Shown in pieces: positions 23,361-33,010 of a stretch of DNA of 64,000 nt. Position 1 is the stretch's first letter, and every line of letters starts with the position of its first letter. Location: the NCBI GenBank assembly GCA_009763385.1, contig CM019823.1, positions 95,863,104 to 95,927,103 on the forward strand. The letters are read 5' to 3'. The translations under genes and the position numbers were made by a program. Source of the stretch: Coix lacryma-jobi var. lacryma-jobi (Eukaryota; Streptophyta; Magnoliopsida; Poales; Poaceae). The notes beneath the pieces are model-generated. The model saw only the letters and a program-made list of their open reading frames with translations. It was not told the origin of the DNA and ran no database searches.

Positions 23361-24068
23361 CTGTAGAAACAAAAAGGGTTTCGAACTCTCGTGAGACGGA
23401 TATTAAGTTGGCAAATTTTTATATAAAAGAGACAACTTTTAATTTAAGGGGAGGTAATGTAAATGCAAGAATATAAACATGATGCATGATCGTACTTACG
23501 TTCTCACTCACTAATAATGACTCGTAAGTCCTAACGTTCTAGTCGGTGGCAAGAACGATCTCTCATGCGTTATCTACACGTTCTACTCGTTCGCATAGTT
23601 AGTGTACCTGCAGAAGATTCATTTCAGCCCAAAGAAATTCCCCATGATAAAACAATTGAGTATTGCCAATATGCGCAAAATACATAGAAGCCAACACTAA
23701 ACACCATGCATCAACATAGAAAACACCCTTGAAAACATTGATACCCTCGTATGTGTCTGCGTGGAGCTCGCACATACTTGGTATAAGAACTCTCACCTAG
23801 ATCGACGGTTGGACGGTCATGCTCTCATATCTCACAAAATCATTTTATGCATGTTTTCGCGATCGACGCATTCTCTTTTTCCCGAGAATGGACAGCTAAT
23901 AAAGATCCAGCATGAAGCAAAACCCTGAACCCTGTTAGCAGTTAAGCCACCTGAATCCTAGTATAGGGCTTAAGGACGAGACTTGGCACACTTAGTAATT
24001 GAAAATAGTTTTGAAATACCCATTTTAGTTTGAAAATAGCTCTTTGCGGATGCAATAACTTGAACCAT
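23361..24068 (-). other. Chromovirus 5' leader
   Basis: Non-coding leader between the primer-binding site and the H3-like ORF. The - strand has a donor-like CAG|GTGGCTTAAC at about 23950 and the acceptor-like CTACAG at 23361-23366, so an intron of about 0.6 kb is conceivable. No domain is recognised in its short open frames. Confidence 0.5.
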
Positions 24069-24080
24069 GCTCTGATACCA
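24069..24080 (-). other. Primer-binding site (initiator tRNA-Met type)
   Basis: TGGTATCAGAGC on the - strand, two bases inside the 5' LTR end at 24083. Complementary to the 3' end of plant initiator tRNA-Met, the usual primer in this lineage. Confidence 0.93.
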
Positions 24081-24082
24081 GC

Positions 24083-27000
24083 TGTGGCGGAACCGTCCTG
24101 ATTATAGGAGCTCAAGTACCGTCTTAGTCAAATCCGTCTGACTTCGACTCATACTTGAACCCATATAACCCCGGTAGTCCGGAAATCTCGAAGGATTTCT
24201 AACACCGTACAACATACAGGATCGCATTGTTCAAGAATTACATTCGCAAAGATACATCACAGAGAACGAAACCGATTTTAAAGTATCAGAGTGCAAATTT
24301 AAAACAGAGTTATTACAATACCAAATTTAAAAGTGCGGAAGCTAAACAAAAAGTTTGAAACACGACCACCACACATGTGGTCCAAATAAAACATCGTTTG
24401 ATAAATCCAACTCACACAACTCACTCTTCCCTTTTTAGATAATGTGCCACTAGAAGTCTCAGACCAACAAAAGAAAAAGGGAAGCTTCTGGACGACCCTG
24501 CCCGGGGCCTACTCCTCATCACCTTCCACTGGGTAGAGGCAGTGCTTACAATAGCCAAAGTAGACCTGACCATCTGCAACAAACGGGATAAACCCTGAGT
24601 ACGGGAATGTACTCAGCTAGACTTACCCGTCCAACTGAAAATAAAGACTCCAAGGGTATGCAAGGCCTTTTGGGTGGAGCTGGGATCTTTTAGTTGTGAC
24701 AAGCTCAATTAACATAAGTGAGGATTTAATGATATTGCTGAGCTGTCATTTTTAGACCTATTTCTTTACTCTATGTTTGCACCTGAACTATTGCACACAC
24801 TTGAGTCTAACAAACAATAATATAACCATATCCAGTTGACTTATCCACATTTTAGTTGAACCTTTAAAACATCACATGGAGTTGTATCGTGGTGAAGCTC
24901 GCCATAGTTTCCCACTAACCGGGGGAGACGGCGACTCGAATCGAATTCCAAACCAGCTGGTGAAAGACCTTTAATACCAGCCCATACTTTCCCCGTCGGG
25001 TCCATGCATTGGGCAACCGCTCGACGCTTGTTCGTGGTGGTAATCGTCGCGGTTCAAGCACAGACCGCCCATTTGGAACCTGGTGATGGCCTCTCGCGGC
25101 AGATCACATTTCCATACTAGAGGGCGCGACACGGGTCGAAACCGGCCCGAACAGCTTCTAACCGGCTTCGGGGTCGATGATTACGGCACCGACATATCCC
25201 TAAGTAAAAGGGCGCGTTCAAAAATGAACGAGGGCCAACATCGATACAAACCTACACGATCCAACGGACGGACTGCCCCCAAGTTCCAACTTGGTGCCTT
25301 GCCTTCCAGTTGACCGTATTTTATTACTACTCAGGTTCTTTTCCACGATAGCAAATATAGCCAACCGTGATCTGGTAACTACCCATCAGGGTATTACGGG
25401 AACATTCTTAACTACTACTTTTATTAAGCAAGCTAAGCAATTCTACATTGTAAATAAATAACAGGATAACAAGGTAGATATTAATCAATAACCAAGGAAT
25501 GGTAATGCAGCAAGTAGGTTTCATTCTAACTCCTAAACCTAATGCATCACAACATAAAAGGACTCAAGTAAACTTTTAATTGCAAAAGATAGGAGGCTTA
25601 ATATGCTCCGGGGCTTGCCTTGAGAGAAGACTGAGGCCTCGTGGGAGGGGCACTCAGGCAGGTTAGTGTCGGCCGCGGGGTCGACTTCCTCGGCTTGATG
25701 CAGTTCCGGGATCTCCTGCTCGGCGCTTGTCTCCTGCTCCAGGTCTTGCTCCTGAACTATCGATCCTATTGCAATGCGGTTGAAAATAATAAATAAATAA
25801 ATAATGCGTAATGTGAGATGGGGTGGTATGAGTGTAAATATTTCTTGCAAACCAACAAAACCAACTTGTTGAACCATTTTTGACATTGAGGTAAACACTT
25901 AATTATCTCATAAAACAATTTCATCAATCCACCTATTTCTTATTTAATAATTCAAAAGAAATTTAAGTTTGAACTACAAGTGCATTTTTCTGGACTCAGA
26001 AAAATCCACAAAAATTCCAGAAGGCAAATGGCATCTGCTGGACTTCCCTGAATAAATTTCAGCCAAAAATAAAATACAGAACTACAGATATAAAATGACA
26101 AGCAAACTGCCCAAAAAGGTGCTTTGAACTAGCTCCTCATGTAAAAAGTGTCCAACAACAGATTTCATAATTTTTCTAGCTTCTTCTACTGATACACATC
26201 CTACTGTAGAGAACTTGTGGCCAGAGCATAAACATACAAGCCTACACAAAATAAACAAATCTGTTCCAATTTAAACCAATTGAACTACAACCCTACTGTA
26301 AAAGGGTGCTAGACTCAATTTCACATTTTTCCCAGATTCTACTTCACATTTTATGCTTATCAAGAAAGTTTCATGAACAGAAACATTATATTATTTCTTA
26401 CCTGAATTTCCAAAGGAAAATACAGGAAAGTACATTTGTAAAGCAACTTCAGATTTTTCCATACAACAGCTCATGCTTACATTTTTCTTAGCTTGAACGT
26501 AACAAACAGAGACTACACTAGTTTTCCCGCATTTTATTTCGACATATAAAACACATTAATATTTATTCTAAGAAATCAGCCAAAAAGGACTTTTAATCAT
26601 AACAGAAACTTTTTCTACAAAAACAGTGCATCATATATTTTTCACAGGTGCCAATCAGGATAATAATTCTACACAGAATTTTCCAGGAATTAACTCAACC
26701 AGAAAACATATACAACCATTTATCTCAACAAAAGCATATAAACTGAAATAAATAGAAACAGTAAAATAAACTTTTACCAAAAATACTTTCATATTTTTCC
26801 ATGATAGATCTACTCATAAACAAGCTAACAAAACTGAAAGTACTTCATTTGGACTTTTAAAACGTGCTACATAAAAATAACAAGCATTTCTGGAAAATAA
26901 AACCTAAAAAGGAAAAACATTGAAATCTCCCGGCTTGGCTTGCGTGAGCGTGGTCCATGGACCAAGAGAGGCTGACGCGCGGGGTCCGCTGGTCAATGGG

Positions 27001-28752
27001 ACCCACCCGTCAGAGAGGGCGAAGCAGGGGGAGGTTTGACCGGCGAAAGCTCGTCGACGGTGAGGTCGCCAGCGGTGAGGCTAGGCTCGATAGACTCGGC
27101 TCGACGAGGCGCATCCAGCGGTGGGGTCGGCTTGGCCAGAGGGTGACCGAAGCGTACCGGCGGTGAGCGGTGGCGGACGGCGGCGGCGGCGACACACGGC
27201 TACGCCGTTTCCGGCGGTCACCGGTGAAATTGAGGCAGGCATAGGCTTACTCGAACCCTAGGGAGGCTATCGGAGGGCTTGGCTTGGCTCGGGAAGCTTC
27301 GAGGAAGCTTGGCCACGCGAGCGGCCATGGCGGACGGTGGCGGGGCTCGGCTAGGCCGTGTCCAGCGGTCGCCGGTGAAATTGGCGCGTGCGCAGTGCTT
27401 TGTGAACCCTAGGGAGCTACGTGAGTGGGTTGGTTTGGCTCGGATGGCTCCAGGGGAGCTTGGCCTCGTGCATGGCCGCGGCGGCGGCCATGACGTTCGG
27501 CCGGGGAAGAAGAGGTGGGGTCGGTAGCGTTGAGGCTGGTCAGTGTTCTCACCTTGCCTTGGCTCGGTGAGGCTCGAGGACGAAGAAGGGAGGCGGTGGA
27601 GCTCGGGTCGGGGACGAACGGCTCCGGGCTCCGAGCGGCGCTGTTGGCGTCCGCGGCGGCGCTCTTCGGACTCCGGCGTCGGTGGAGCTCGGCGGGTGGC
27701 GCGGAGGTGCGCACCGTGTGTCCGAGGTGAAGGTGTGGTGGTGCGCGGAAGGAATTGACTGGTGGTGGCTCAGTGGGAGTGGGAACGGAGAGGGGCGTGC
27801 AGGTGGTGAACGGCGGCGAGCCGGGTGCTCGGCTCGTGCGTTCGCGAGAGGGAGGAGAGGGAGTGAGGGCGAGAGAGCGGGCGAGCGGAATGGCAAGTGA
27901 AGCGAGGGGAGTGCGGTGCGCTCGGGGTCTTGGTCGGCCGGTGGTCGTGGCGGGGCCACGGCGGCACGGCGGGCGAGGCGGTGGCAGGCGATGTCGTGCG
28001 CGCGGTGAGCGAGGCGAGCGGCGAGAGGGCGAGCGGAGATCTTGGCGTGATTGAGCGAGCAACGATCTTGCGGCGATAGGGTGAGCGGGATACGGTGCAG
28101 GCGAAGGCGGCCACGCGGCGCTTGCGGCCGGCGTACGGCGCGGGCGTCAGGCGGGCGGCGGTGCGCGGCGCGCGGGCGAGTGCGGGAGCGGGCCGGCGCA
28201 CGCGAGCGGGCGAGCTGGGCCGGCATGCGCGAGTTGGGCCGAAAGGCCAGATGGGCCGAAAGTGGGGCGCGGGAGAAATTCTTTTCCTTTTTCTTTTTCC
28301 AGAGATTTTTCCAAAGTTTGACCACTCAAAAACAGTTTCAAAAACTCCAAACCAGGCTTTGACCCAAAAATAAAAGTTGCTCAAAATAATTTTCTCTACA
28401 ACTTTCATATAAGACACTTTTTCTTAAAACCATTTTTACAACCTTCACATAAATAAAGCCAATTTTGCAACATAAACCATTTTCTTTGCCTCATTTTTAT
28501 TTGATAAACTATTTTGAACTATGTCAAAATACCAACATGAAAAACACCCTACTCAATATTCTCTATTTTATAAAACTCCTTGCCAAAACAGAAATCCATT
28601 TAAATCATCAAGTCAAATAGAAATCCAGAATCCAACAATTAATCAAAGGCAAAAAGCACTCTTATGCACATGAAATGATGCAATGCATTGCTTATGCTTC
28701 TTTAGTAGCTAATTGCAGTGCCTAATGCAGTGCTTGACACTAGGGTGTCACA
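24083..28752 (-). repeat. Chromovirus 5' LTR (4670 bp)
   Basis: The partner of 12880-17544, with the same ends and the same GC-rich block (about 26935-28270). In - orientation this copy would hold the active promoter. Differences from the other copy are scattered substitutions and short indels. Confidence 0.93.
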
Positions 28753-29874
28753 AGAACTGTGCTTTACCACTGGAGAGAAAACATCATTATAGTCAATAGC
28801 CGGAATTTGACTGTAGCCTTTTGCTACTAAGCTTGCCTTAAACTTTGGAGGCTCGCTTGGAGATAAACCCTCCTTTCTCTTGAAGATCCATTTGCAGCGG
28901 ACAGTCTTCTTACTCTTAGGCAAGGGCACAACCTCCCATGTGCAATTCTTCTCAAGAGACTGCATCTCCTCATGCATGGCTAAGATCCACTTCTCACGAT
29001 CATCACAATCAATAGCTTCAGTATAAGTTGCTGGCTCATGCACATTCTCCACCTGTTCAGCACAACTCAAAGCATAAGAAGTAAAATTACATTCTTCAAT
29101 AAGACGGAATGGAGGTCCAGAACCCCTCTTTGATCTGCGATGAGCAATAGGCAAATCCTCCTCTGACTGCAAAATAGGTGTTGAGTGCTGAACATCATCA
29201 TGAGCATCATTATCAGCAACTCCATCTGAATGATCATCAACTGGCTCCACCTGCACGGCTACCTCATCTTCCACATGCTCCACCTGCACGCTCATATGTT
29301 GCATCTCTTTTTCAGAATTATCTGAAACATGATCTGAGGATAAACTGTCATTAAACATCACAGATTCATTGAAAACAACACTCCTGCTCATAAAGGTCTT
29401 TCATGTTTCGGGATTCCACAATTTATATCCTTTAACTCCCGAACCATAACCAAGAAAAAGACATTTAATAGCTCTAGGCTCTAATTTTCCATTATCAACA
29501 TGAGCATAAGCAGTGCAACCAAAAACTTTCAACTGTGAATAACCAGCAGGTGTACCCGACCATACCACAATGAGAGTTTTCTTATTAAGGGGAATAGAAG
29601 GCGACCTGTTTATCAAGTAACATGCAGTATTAGCAGCTTCAGCCCAGAAACGCTTGCTCATCCTTGCATTGGACAGCATGCAACGAGCCTTTGATATGAT
29701 GGTCATGTTCATACGCTCAGCCACACCATTTTGCTGCGGAGTGTGAGGTATGGTGTGGTGTCTAACAATGCCTTCTTGCCTGCAATAATCATTAAAAGCA
29801 TCCGAACAGAACTCTCCACCATTATCAGTACGAAGCAATTTTACTTTCCTTTCAGTTTGCCTTTCTATCATCAC
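28753..29874 (-). pseudogene. Copia-1 integrase core and start of RT
   Basis: Reading leftwards: LLRTDNGGEFCSDAF (second catalytic Asp, about 29830), TPQQNGVAERMN (catalytic Glu, about 29720), FWAEAANTACYLINRSP, then a frameshift near 29400. The acidic linker follows (29391 to about 29200) and then the RT start (WKWIFKRKEG-like KCKWIFKRKEG, AIDYNDVFSPVVK, about 28900-28780). The AGAAC duplication marks where the chromovirus cut the gene; the RT continues at 12879. Confidence 0.85.
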
Positions 29875-29877
29875 TTT

Positions 29878-30924
29878 CTAATTCTTAAAAGCATCAAAAG
29901 TGTCATCTTTATTTTTCAGAAAGTATGGCCAAACTTTTCTAGAGTAATCATCAATAATTGTAAGTATGTAACAAGCACCACCAAGAGAAGGCTTACGGGA
30001 GGGACCCCATAAATCAGCATGTACATAATCAAGAGTACCTTTAGTGGTATGAACTGAGGTGTTGAATTTTACCCTTTTGTGCTTTCCAAAAATACAATGC
30101 TCACAGAACTTCATGTTACTCGAAGTACAGCCATCAAGAAGATTTTCCTTTATCAATTCTGCCATGCCAAGTTTGCTCATATGTTCCAAACGCATATGCC
30201 AGAGGTTAGTCTTACTAAATTCATCAAGAGTAATAGCAGCAGCAGCGGAAGCAGAACCATGTAATGTACTACCTCTAAGAACATATAACTTTGCAGAATT
30301 CATGTCACCTTTCAAACAAATTAGAGAACTTTTTGATACCTTTAGAACTCCACCTGAACCGGAGTAATGGAATCCTTCTGCATCAAGCGTGCTGAGCGAG
30401 ATGATATTTCTGGACATCCCTGGTATGTACGTCACATTCTTCAACGTGCGTGTCATGTCATCATGTGTCTTGATTTTAACAGAGCCGATCCCCACAATTT
30501 CACATGGGTTATCATCTCTCATACGCACAACATCTCCTTTCTGCACAGGCTTATAGGAACTAAACCAATCTCTGTTAGTGCAGATATGAAATGAACATGC
30601 TGAATCAAGTACCCATTCATCATGACGAGAAACACAACTAGCAAACACAACCAAACAATCTCTAGAATCAGAATTATCAGCACCAGTAACAACAGAAGCC
30701 TTACCATCAGAATTGTTCTTTTTTTGCTCCTTTTTCTTGAGCTTTATGCAATCCTCAATAAAATGAGTGGTCTTCTTGCAATACTTACAGAATTTTCTAG
30801 ACGATTTGGACTTAGAACGGCTCTTGTCACGATTGTTGCCATCATTGGAGGATCTATGCTCAGATCTGCCTCTCACATGTAATGCTTCGCCCTTAGAGGA
30901 CGATGACCCGTTAGTCTGCACCAT
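29878..30924 (-). pseudogene. Copia-1 nucleocapsid, protease and integrase N-terminus
   Basis: A 348-codon frame. CCHC knuckle CKYCKKTTHFIEDC (about 30790-30750), protease motif WVLDSACSFHICTN (about 30620), gag-pre-integrase LWHMRLEHMSKLGM (about 30210), zinc-binding CEHCIFGKHKR (about 30090), and integrase start LDYVHADLWGPS with first Asp (about 30020). It ends at 29878 with a stop; the rest of the integrase follows directly. The gag frame upstream is separated by a stop at 30928. Confidence 0.87.
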
Positions 30925-30927
30925 ACC

Positions 30928-31491
30928 TCACATCTTCTCCCTGGATTGGAGTGCCTCATAAACTTCCGCAACGGTTAGTTCATCACGGCTCAAAAGTAAG
31001 GTGTCACGGAAATTAGCATACGAATTTGGCAGTGAACATAACAGTAAAAGACTTAAGTCCTCATCATCATACGCCACCTCCATCGACACTAGGTCGGCAA
31101 TGATCTCCTTGAACACGGATATGTGACTCATCACCGCATCACCCTCCTTCATCTTGAGAGTGAACAACTTCATCTTCATATGCATCTTACGGGTAAGATC
31201 CTTGGACATACAGATCGTTTCCAGTTTCAACCAGAGTTCTGCAGCAGTCTTTTCCTGCAGCACCTCTAGCAAAATATCATTATGCAGATGAAGTTGAATT
31301 AGAGACAGAGCCTTACGATCCTTTCGGACTTCCTCCGGAGTCCAATCTGCCTTGGACTTCTTCCCGAAGCATTCCAGCGCCTCATCATAGTCATCTTTCT
31401 GCGCCAGAAGAGCCCGCATCTTGACCTGCCATACCGAGAACCTTGTCTTGTAATCCAACAACGGTAGATCAACCTTCATCGACGTCGCCAT
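30928..31491 (-). pseudogene. Copia-1 Gag (capsid part)
   Basis: 187 codons starting MATSMKVDLPLLDY at 31491, just inside the primer-binding site. Features of the copia UBN2-type Gag: FSVWQVKMRALL near the N-terminus, AAELWLKLE in the middle and LLLLCSLPNSYANFRDTLL near the end. The similarity pattern suggests the Tork lineage (moderate confidence). A TGA at 30928-30930 separates it from the nucleocapsid frame. Confidence 0.85.
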
Positions 31492-31513
31492 GGAACCCTA
31501 ATCTGCGAACACA

Positions 31514-31525
31514 GCTCCGATGCCA
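31514..31525 (-). other. Copia-1 primer-binding site
   Basis: TGGCATCGGAGC on the - strand, just inside the LTR end at 31528. It is a one-base variant of the TGGTATCGGAGC seen in copia-2. Confidence 0.7.
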
Positions 31526-31527
31526 CT

Positions 31528-31686
31528 TGTTGTGAATGACAACGAACAAACGAGGAAGAACACAAGATCAAACCACAGAGAGACACAAGATTTAACATGG
31601 AAAACCCTCCCAATGCGGAAGGTAAAAACCACGGGCGCCAGCCAGCAAACACTTCTCACTATAATCAAGAGTACGGGAACAACGCC
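31528..31686 (-). repeat. Copia-1 5' LTR, 3' portion
   Basis: In + coordinates starts TGTTGTGAATGAC, the LTR end next to the primer-binding site. It is interrupted at 31686 by copia-2. The rest of the same LTR is at 43573-43707, so the full LTR was about 294 bp. Confidence 0.85.
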
Positions 31687-32027
31687 TGTAAGTGCAATCA
31701 AGCCCTAATTGTGGGTTTTGGGGATAATGACCACATGATTGGAGAACTAATGAGATTTATGAAGATGACAAGCAGGTTAATGTTAAGAAAGGATGATGCA
31801 TATGTGTGGGTGGACCCCTCATACTATATTTCATCGGATCCGGACTCAAAGCGCTATATCAAGCTTTTTCATTTGAATTTGAGTTATAGGAATGCCGTAC
31901 TATCAAGGGGGAATGCAAATACATTGCTATGGTTGAATGACATGTGCTCAAACCAACCCAAGCCATCCTTATTCCTAACCAAAGACAGCTGCACCTATTT
32001 CACATCTATTCCTGTCTGTCTGGTAGG

Positions 32028-32100
32028 CGCGGCAGTGCCGCCCAGGGCGCGGCAGTGCCGGGCCGTGGCACTGCCGGGCTAAGGCCGGCACTGCCGCGAC
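32028..32100. repeat. Palindrome cluster 1 (5' LTR)
   Basis: Four units: two GCGGCAGTGCCG-type followed by two in inverted sense (GGCACTGCC). Confidence 0.85.
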
Positions 32101-32811
32101 TTATCGTAACCGTTGGAAGGCAGGGGATATTTACTCCATCTCCCTGCCACCCCAACGGTCATCCACGACCATAACTCGTCACCTACCTCCAGACAAGCTT
32201 CTCTCTTCCCCATTGAAGGCTCTCAACTCTCCTCTCACCAAATCTTCGATTCCCATTGATTCCAAGTGATTGAGAGGCTCAAACCTTCATCAAAGAGAAG
32301 CCCTAGCTGAGATCTACTTCCTAGAGCACTTGATTTGAGCCATAGCCGGTGGATTGGCTTCTATTACTCTTGGGTTCTTGGAACCCTAGCCGGCTAGGCG
32401 TCGCCCTAGAGCCTTGCCAACTTGTGTGGCGGCATAGGGAGGTTTGTAATCACTTGTGCAGCTAGTATTATTACCCCTCACTTCAAGGATTTGGTTCCTT
32501 GACTTGAGAACGAGGTAGAGTTGCAAAGCTCATGACCTAAGTGGTCAACCTCAACAGCGTGGAGGTAGACAAGCCTTGGTGGCGAGCTGAACCACGGGAT
32601 AAATCACTTGTCTCTTGTGCTTGTTAAGTTTCACTCTTCATATTCATGAGCTTGTGATAGATTCTAGGGTTTGGCCCGATCTACTTATTGTCACATATTA
32701 GGCTTGTTAGAGTTGGTTCTGTTGGTTTAGTGAACCAAGTGCTACATTTCCATTCATATAGATTTGGTTTGTTGTGGCTGGATTTCGAATTACAGTCTCA
32801 GGTCTCACTCT

Positions 32812-32885
32812 GCGCGGCAATACCGCGCTGGGGCCGACAGTGCCGGGCAGCGGCAGTGCCGGGCACAGAGCGGTAGTGCCGGGCT
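32812..32885. repeat. Palindrome cluster 2 (5' LTR)
   Basis: Four units, two degenerate (CGGCAATACCG, CCGACAGTGCCGG) and two closer to the core (CGGCAGTGCCG, CGGTAGTGCCG). Confidence 0.85.
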
Positions 32886-32964
32886 CGTCTAATTAAGTTT
32901 TGAGCTATGATTTTTGATAGGCCTATTCACCCCCCCCCCTCTAGGCCACACTTGTCCTTACAAG

Positions 32965-32976
32965 TGGTATCGGAGC
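32965..32976 (+). other. Copia-2 primer-binding site
   Basis: TGGTATCGGAGC two bases after the LTR end, a tRNA-Met-like site usual in copia elements. Confidence 0.85.
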
Positions 32977-33010
32977 CTGGTCTCTCAGCAGCACTTCACC
33001 ATGCGAGAGA

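Larger units (their letters stand above)
12880..28752 (-). mobile_element. Chromovirus (Tekay/Del-like Ty3/gypsy), complete with TSD AGAAC
   Basis: A 15.9-kb element on the - strand, bounded by TG...CA LTRs of 4665 and 4670 bp and a perfect AGAAC duplication (12875-12879, 28753-28757). On the - strand the order is 5' LTR, iMet-type primer-binding site, long leader with an H3-tail-like ORF, gag-protease-RT-RNase H, integrase with chromodomain, polypurine tract, 3' LTR. The chromodomain and very long LTRs point to the Tekay/Del branch. It sits in the RT region of copia-1. The LTRs differ by roughly 1-2 per cent in the parts compared by eye, so the insertion is fairly recent, yet pol already has a frameshift, a stop and a lost integrase catalytic residue. 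Confidence 0.93.
31687..32962 (+). repeat. Copia-2 5' LTR (1276 bp)
   Basis: TGTAAGTGCAATCAAGCC to GTCCTTACA. Contains two palindrome clusters (32028-32100 and 32812-32885) and a C-run before its end. Confidence 0.93.

Noticed and set aside
22641..23372. A true histone H3 gene or pseudogene
   Set aside because: Only the tail matches. The rest has no histone fold (no alpha-N, alpha1-alpha3 motifs), and the ORF sits in the leader of an LTR element.
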